Part shown: positions 22,272-25,852 of the stretch, one piece after another
Layout: each line of letters begins with the position of its first letter
How positions within the stretch are numbered: position 1 is the stretch's first letter
From: Xanthomarina sp035306605
GTDB taxonomy: Bacteria; Bacteroidota; Bacteroidia; Flavobacteriales; Flavobacteriaceae
Direction: 5' to 3' (one strand)
DNA: 25,852 nucleotides
Assembly (NCBI GenBank): GCA_035306605.1
Contig: DATGNR010000084.1
Notes under the pieces: generated by a model
What the model was told of the DNA's origin: nothing
Databases searched by the model: none
The model's input: the letters and a program-made list of their open reading frames with translations, nothing else
Position numbers and translations under genes: made by a program

Positions 22272-23117
22272 ATGAAAACAAATCAAAAATTTCCTCGCTA
22301 CTTTCTGTTTTTAGGACTATTTGCTTTCATGATTTCTTGTTCATCCGATGATGATGTGGCTACAAATACAACAACTCAAAATCAAATTCAAAACACAGTA
22401 CAATCTGGAACATGGATAATTTCTAACTTCATAGATTCTGGTAATGACGAAACAGGTCACTTCTTATGTTATTCCTTTGTGTTTAATTCTAACGGAACTT
22501 TATTGGCTTCAAGTCAAACCAATACCTACAACGGTACATGGAGTGTTACAAATAGTCATGATGATAGTTCAAACGACCTAGATTTTAATATCAATTTCAA
22601 CCTTACGAACGAGTTCGAAGACCTAAACGATGATTGGGACATTATAAGTTATAACTCCAATTCCTTAGCACTTGTAGATCTTAGTGGTGGAAATGGAGGA
22701 ACGGATTACTTAACGTTTATAAAAGGGATTCCAAGCAGTAATTGTAGCTCCTCAACACAAACCACCATACAAAACCACCTGGCTTCAGGTACTTGGAAAA
22801 TAACAGAGTTTATAGATTCGGGAATGGATGAAACAAATCAGTTTACAGCGTATAATTTCACCTTTAATAGTACTGGTGTATTAAATGCAAACAATGGTAC
22901 CAATAGTTACAACGGCACCTGGAGTATTACAGATAGTAACAGTAATGATGATAGTCAGGACGATTTAGACTTTAATATTTATTTTAATCTAACCAACAAT
23001 TTTGAAGATCTAAATGACAATTGGGATTTTGTTACCCATTCTTCAACAAAAATAGAATTAATAGATAGTAGTGGAGGAAATGGGGAAACGGATTATCTAA
23101 CATTTGAGAAAAACTAA
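22272..23117 (+). CDS. Lipoprotein with two tandem lipocalin-like repeats
   Basis: 281 residues. Signal peptide with lipobox FMISC; Cys23 would be lipidated, and the following SSDDD is typical of flavobacterial outer-membrane lipoproteins. The mature protein is two copies of a domain of about 112-115 residues (40-151 and 167-281). Shared landmarks are SGTW-I--FIDSG-DET, NGT-----TN-YNGTWS-T, DLDFNI-FNLTN-FEDLND-WD and SGGNG-TDYLTF, giving well over half identity by eye. This is a recent internal duplication. GTW openings and strand-rich, Asp/Asn-rich loops resemble the lipocalin-like/DUF5004 proteins common in Bacteroidota; the acidic loops could bind calcium. A linker with one Cys (158) joins the copies. 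Function unknown; single gene. Confidence 0.85.
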   Translation: MKTNQKFPRYFLFLGLFAFMISCSSDDDVATNTTTQNQIQNTVQSGTWIISNFIDSGNDETGHFLCYSFVFNSNGTLLASSQTNTYNGTWSVTNSHDDSSNDLDFNINFNLTNEFEDLNDDWDIISYNSNSLALVDLSGGNGGTDYLTFIKGIPSSNCSSSTQTTIQNHLASGTWKITEFIDSGMDETNQFTAYNFTFNSTGVLNANNGTNSYNGTWSITDSNSNDDSQDDLDFNIYFNLTNNFEDLNDNWDFVTHSSTKIELIDSSGGNGETDYLTFEKN

Positions 23118-23241
23118 ACAACACGAAATAATCCACCGTTTCGCAAATACAAACACACACAGGTCTTAATAGTTAACATAAAAACAACTCTATTACATTG
23201 AATTAAAGTGAATTACATTTTTTGTTGTTAGGATTCCTTAC

Positions 23242-23249
23242 TATATTTG
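23242..23249 (+). promoter_or_regulatory. Promoter -7 box of the thioredoxin-DUF2024 unit
   Basis: TATATTTG, an exact TAnnTTTG match, with TTTG at 23221-23224 as a possible -33 element. TGCAATAATGCA (23253-23264) overlaps the predicted start of transcription, and ATTACATT occurs twice just upstream (about 23192-23219), either of which could be bound by the MarR regulator encoded downstream. Confidence 0.6.
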
Positions 23250-23283
23250 TAATGCAATAATGCACGAATTAAAATGTAAAACC

Positions 23284-23523
23284 ATGAGCAAATCAATTTT
23301 TTACCACGCAGGATGTCCAGTCTGTTTAAGTGCAGAACACGACATTATAAATCTAGTCGGAGCCGAAAATGTTGAGGTAGTCAATATTGGCGAAAATAGA
23401 AATAGAATTCAAGAAGCCGAGAAAGCAGGAGTAACCTCTGTTCCAGCTTTGGTAACGCCTAACGGAAACACCTTACACATAAATTTTGGTGCTTCAATGG
23501 CTGATGTCAAAGGTTCAAACTAA
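23284..23523 (+). CDS. Small thioredoxin-like protein (CPVC active site)
   Basis: 79 residues from the ATG at 23284 (MSKSIFYHAGCPVC); the ATG at 23260 would add eight residues before the first strand and sits at the predicted transcript start. Thioredoxin/glutaredoxin fold: first strand SIFYHAG, active site Cys11-Pro-Val-Cys14, second strand VEVVNIG, then the cis-proline loop SVPALVTP and a last strand TLHINFG. It is cytoplasmic, with no signal. It probably exchanges disulfides with a partner protein. The stop is 17 bases before the DUF2024 gene, and both share one promoter, so the two proteins likely work together; DUF2024 carries its own CxxC. Confidence 0.85.
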   Translation: MSKSIFYHAGCPVCLSAEHDIINLVGAENVEVVNIGENRNRIQEAEKAGVTSVPALVTPNGNTLHINFGASMADVKGSN

Positions 23524-23540
23524 AACAAAATCAATTTGAT

Positions 23541-23804
23541 ATGAAAATATCTGTTTGGGACACCTATGTAAAAAGGGAAGATGGAAACATCATGCATTTT
23601 GATATCCTAGTACCAAGCCATATAACCGAAAAGGAAGTTATTTTTAATTTTGGAACACAATATCTAAAAACCAAACCTTTTAAAACACAAAAATTAACTG
23701 CTAAAGAATGTCAATATTGCCACATAGAGAAAGCAACTGAGCCAATAATTTCTGATATTGAAAAAAATGGATACGCAATTATTGAAATGGAACACTGTAA
23801 TTAA
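23541..23804 (+). CDS. DUF2024 family protein
   Basis: 87 residues. Matches DUF2024 through its whole length: start MKISVWDTYVKREDGNIMHFDILVP, middle LTAKECQYCHIEKA, end GYAIIEMEHCN. Conserved Cys57, Cys60, His61 and the C-terminal His85-Cys86 could together bind a metal (zinc or iron) or form a redox pair; this is inference, as the family has no assigned function. Co-transcribed with the small thioredoxin-like gene 17 bases upstream, and followed by a strong hairpin directly before the marR gene. Confidence 0.88.
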   Translation: MKISVWDTYVKREDGNIMHFDILVPSHITEKEVIFNFGTQYLKTKPFKTQKLTAKECQYCHIEKATEPIISDIEKNGYAIIEMEHCN

Positions 23805-23826
23805 TTTATTAAAGAAAACAATCTTT

Positions 23827-23858
23827 GCCTGTCGAACAAAATTCGACAGGCCTTTTTT
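23827..23858 (+). terminator. Terminator-like hairpin directly abutting the marR start codon
   Basis: GCCTGTCGAA (23827-23836) pairs perfectly with TTCGACAGGC (23842-23851) across a 5-base loop, followed by C and six T ending at 23858; the ATG of marR begins at 23859. It is a strong intrinsic terminator for the thioredoxin-DUF2024 unit and may set read-through into marR. Confidence 0.85.
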
Positions 23859-24470
23859 ATGAAAAAAAGCACACTTAACACGGAACATCAAGAAAATAAC
23901 ACGTCTAGCAAAATTGTTGCTGGTTTAGGACGAATTTCTGAAGTATTTAAAACCCTATTATGGGAAAAAGCTAAATTAGTAGGTTTAAGTCCCATACAAA
24001 TTCAAATTCTTAATTTCATTGCTATTCATAAACAAAACTTATGCAATGTAAGTCATCTTGCTAAGGAATTCAATGTAACTAAACCAACGATTAGTGATGC
24101 TATTAAGGTATTAGACCAAAAAGGCATGTTTGTAAAAGATATGTCATTATCCGACAGTCGAAGATATTCTATAAGGCTATCAGATTTAGGAAAAGAAATA
24201 GTTTCAAAAACCTATGATTTCTCTGTGCCATTAAAACAACAAGTGGAAGGCTTTAATCAATCGGAGTTAAATAGTTTATTCAGTACCTTAAGCCAACTAA
24301 TTTACAAACTAAATCGTCACGGAATTTTAACTGTTCAAAGAACCTGCTTCGGATGTAAGTTTTATAAAGGAAACTTCGATACGGCCTATTGCAACTTATT
24401 GCAAAAAGACTTATTAACTCATGAAATCCAACTAGACTGCCCTGAGTTTGAAGAAAAAGCTAGTGCCTAA
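23859..24470 (+). CDS. MarR-family regulator with four-cysteine C-terminal tail
   Basis: 203 residues. The winged helix-turn-helix spans about 44-115: GLSPIQIQILNFIA, recognition helix NVTKPTISDAIKVLDQKG, wing DMSLSDSRRYSIRLSDLG. MarR proteins act as dimers. After the dimerisation helix (127-155) comes an added tail with Cys163, Cys166, Cys178 and Cys194 (C-x2-C-x11-C-x15-C), in RTCFGCKFYKGN, AYCNLLQ and QLDCPEF. Four cysteines with this spacing could hold zinc or an iron-sulfur cluster, or sense oxidants; I recall similar tails in other Bacteroidota MarR proteins. No other plausible start exists: the ATG touches the T-run of a terminator hairpin, with no separate exact promoter upstream. Neighbours are two small thiol proteins, so redox or metal sensing is the likely job. 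Confidence 0.88.
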   Translation: MKKSTLNTEHQENNTSSKIVAGLGRISEVFKTLLWEKAKLVGLSPIQIQILNFIAIHKQNLCNVSHLAKEFNVTKPTISDAIKVLDQKGMFVKDMSLSDSRRYSIRLSDLGKEIVSKTYDFSVPLKQQVEGFNQSELNSLFSTLSQLIYKLNRHGILTVQRTCFGCKFYKGNFDTAYCNLLQKDLLTHEIQLDCPEFEEKASA

Positions 24471-24558
24471 AAAACAACACTAAAAATACAAGTTTAAAAA
24501 GGCCGAATGAAAGGAATAGGGGAGGGAAACTATGCTATATACCATGTAAATTTTCAAG

Positions 24559-24566
24559 TATATTTG
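24559..24566 (+). promoter_or_regulatory. Candidate -7 box upstream of a small ORF and the DUF1428 pseudogene
   Basis: TATATTTG, exact TAnnTTTG, predicting transcription from about 24573. The first start codon downstream is at 24604 (44-codon frame); the DUF1428 frame begins 221 bases later. The rest of 24471-24793 shows only a short inverted repeat GGCATA/TATGCC (24724-24749) around an AGGAG. Confidence 0.45.
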
Positions 24567-24603
24567 AAAAAAGGATAGACCGTTTTGGGCCCGATTTAAT
24601 AAA

Positions 24604-24738
24604 ATGATGATCAAAGAAATGAGGAATCCCAATCAACTTTATGTTATTGCATCCCTAGGCAACGATTTTCCTTATAAAATTGTGGAACTAGGAGGGGGAT
24701 CGATTAATAATATAAAAGACAGTGGCATAAAAATATAG
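24604..24738 (+). CDS. Possible small protein or gene remnant, 44 residues
   Basis: Reads MMIKEMRNPNQLYVIASLGN, continues FPYKIVELGGGSINN and ends DSGIKI before TAG. It is the only open frame of note in the 323-base gap between marR and the DUF1428 frame, and it begins 38 bases after a good -7 box. The sequence is protein-like (strand-strand-GGG turn) but no family was recognised. It could equally be a piece of a decayed gene, given the broken genes just downstream. Confidence 0.3.
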   Translation: MMIKEMRNPNQLYVIASLGNDFPYKIVELGGGSINNIKDSGIKI

Positions 24739-24793
24739 GAGTCTATGCCAGCCCTAAACGAAAAGAAGAATAGATATACTTAAACTAAATAAA

Positions 24794-25177
24794 ATGAAAA
24801 ACTATATAGACGGCTTCGTACTACCAATTCCCCATAGGTATTTGGATGAATACAAAATGGCTGCTGAACAAGTAGCTGATATTTGGAAAGAGCATGGTGC
24901 CATAGCTTACTTTGAATTTGTTGGCGACGATTTAGCCTTAGAAGGAACGAGATCTTTTATAGAAGCCGTAAAAGCATAAGTTGACGAGGTCATTGTATTT
25001 GGTTGGGTGGTGTTTCCTTCTAAAGAAATACGCGACCTTGCTAACAAAAAAGTGCCTACAGATCCAAGAATGACAGAATTAGTTGGACCATTAACAGATG
25101 CTAAAAAAATAATATTTGATGCCAATAGAATGGTTTATGGGGGATTTCGACCGCTAGTACAATCAAAAAATGAATAG
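24794..25177 (+). pseudogene. DUF1428 (YbaA-like) gene interrupted by an in-frame TAA
   Basis: The frame encodes a complete DUF1428 protein of 127 codons broken only by TAA at codon 62 (24977-24979). Before it: MKNYIDGFVLPIPHRYLDEY, EHGAIAYFEFVGDD, SFIEAVKA. After it, in the same frame: VDEVIVFGWVVFPSKEIRD, VPTDPRMTELV, FDANRMVYGGF, and a final TAG at 25175. Relatives I recall have Lys or Glu at the stop position (AKxDE), one base change from TAA. With no frameshift and no other damage the lesion is either very recent, a sequencing error, or a suppressed stop. The 61-residue N-terminal part alone would be half a domain. DUF1428 proteins are small cytoplasmic dimeric-barrel-type proteins of unknown function. 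Confidence 0.85.
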
Positions 25178-25302
25178 TTTCGAAACTAAGGTGATGAAAA
25201 ATAAAAACGACCAACCTGTCCGGTTCAACAGCAATAAATCAAACTTAGTACTTACTCTAAATATTTATTTACTTATATTTAAATACACTTAAAACCTTAT
25301 AC

Positions 25303-25398
25303 ATGAAGCATTTAAGCCTAATAGTATGTTTGTTTTTTACAATAACTACCTTTTCACAAACAGATTCACAACAAAAAAGCCCCTCCAAAAACAACTAG
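25303..25398 (+). pseudogene. Truncated secreted-protein remnant
   Basis: A 31-codon frame, MKHLSLIVCLFFTITTFSQ then TDSQQKSPSKNN and TAG: a good Sec signal peptide followed almost at once by a stop. Shifting frame just before the stop continues as KQLDSLKTEL and then another stop, a string typical of the coil that follows the signal in flavobacterial exported proteins. This suggests a frameshifted and truncated gene. A near-consensus -7 box (TATATTTA, 25274-25281) precedes it. The surrounding 25178-25518 holds no other gene. Confidence 0.45.
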
Positions 25399-25518
25399 AT
25401 TCCTTAAAAACAGAACTGTAGAGAAAGAGTTTTCTTAAAACTTTTATACACCCGTTTCATTATTGGTTAATTAAGAATTCTAAACGATATTTACAACAAT
25501 ATCAAATAACTTAGCACC

Positions 25519-25852
25519 ATGTCAACTATCAAAACCATAAATATGGTTATTTACTTAGCGCTCTTCAGCCTATCAAACCTGTGTGCACAAAAAACAACAC
25601 CTACAAATAATACTTTAGAAATGGAATTCATTAATGCCGCTAAAAACAACGACACCGAGAAACTTCAAAAACTTATAAAACAAGGGGTTGCTATTGATGC
25701 TAGAGACACCTATAAAAGAACAGCTTTAATGGTGGCCACTTATGAAAATCATATCAAGGCATCCAAACTGCTTATTGAAGCCGGTGCTGATGTCAATGCG
25801 CAAGATAACCGGTTAGAAAGCCCATTCCTTCATGCCGGTGCTCGAGGATACT
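25519..25852 (+). CDS. Exported ankyrin-repeat protein, 5' part (runs off window end)
   Basis: Starts MSTIKTINMVIYLALFSLSN, a signal peptide ending around LCAQ, then EMEFINAAKNNDTEKLQKLI. This is a capping repeat, followed by ankyrin units: KQGVAIDARDTYKRTALMVA, then NHIKASKLLIEAGADVNAQD, with the consensus TALMxA and LLIEAGADVNAQD clearly visible. 111 codons lie in the window and the frame is open at the edge. Periplasmic ankyrin proteins of this kind (AnkB-like) often accompany catalases in Gram-negative bacteria, but the partner would lie outside this window. The beginning is 120 bases after the truncated remnant at 25303-25398. Confidence 0.88.
   Translation, partial: MSTIKTINMVIYLALFSLSNLCAQKTTPTNNTLEMEFINAAKNNDTEKLQKLIKQGVAIDARDTYKRTALMVATYENHIKASKLLIEAGADVNAQDNRLESPFLHAGARGY

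Overview
The window looks like chromosomal DNA from a member of the Bacteroidota, most likely a marine-type Flavobacteriaceae. The DNA is visibly AT-rich, start codons follow A-rich leaders rather than strong Shine-Dalgarno sequences, several genes have the TAnnTTTG -7 box of this phylum, and many products (DIP1984 protein, DUF2024, SRAP starting MCFHT, short SCSSDDD-type lipoproteins) have the form usual in flavobacteria. The species cannot be named from the sequence. No rRNA, tRNA, CRISPR array, insertion sequence or phage gene was seen.

Layout. 1-958: 3' part of an MFS transporter. 1107-1553: DIP1984-family protein. 1785-3301: a divergent pair, an HxlR-type regulator (minus) and a DsbA/SpxH-like thiol oxidoreductase (plus), sharing a short intergenic region whose two -7 boxes form a perfect inverted repeat. 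A strong hairpin at 3406-3455 separates this pair from the next block.

3512-17855: the main feature, a roughly 14.3 kb block of ten minus-strand genes that reads as one catabolic unit. In transcription order it encodes a TetR regulator, a tandem fusion of two acyl-CoA dehydrogenases, acyl-CoA carboxylase beta and alpha subunits, a crotonase-fold protein, a beta-keto acid cleavage enzyme (BKACE/DUF849), a PECR-like SDR, a VLCAD/ACAD9-like dehydrogenase, an acyl-CoA dehydrogenase fused to an SCP2 domain, and, after a 208-base gap, an AMP-forming acyl-CoA synthetase. The first nine genes are separated by at most 41 bases. An array of ACTAAT/ATTAGT half-sites, including a 12+12-base perfect palindrome, lies directly upstream of tetR, and an 11-base piece of it recurs in the gap before the acyl-CoA synthetase. 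The set resembles leucine (liu) and acyclic terpene (atu) catabolism in logic: activate an acid, desaturate, carboxylate, hydrate, cleave. It has no HMG-CoA lyase, carries a BKACE, has unusual fusions, and its hydratase and SDR lack standard catalytic residues. My inference is a branched or otherwise unusual acyl-CoA degradation pathway with an unknown substrate; this is the best candidate for an undescribed system here.

17856-25852: an accessory-looking plus-strand region of mostly small single genes: a 537-residue unknown whose C-terminus may be a degenerate nuclease-like fold, an exported unknown, an SRAP (HMCES/YedK-like) protein, an exported VOC protein, a lipoprotein with an internal duplication, and a cysteine-rich trio (thioredoxin-like, DUF2024, MarR with a four-cysteine tail). 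The MarR start codon directly follows an intrinsic-terminator-like hairpin. The end of the window shows decay: a DUF1428 gene broken by one in-frame stop, a truncated secreted-protein remnant, and then the start of an exported ankyrin-repeat gene cut by the window edge.
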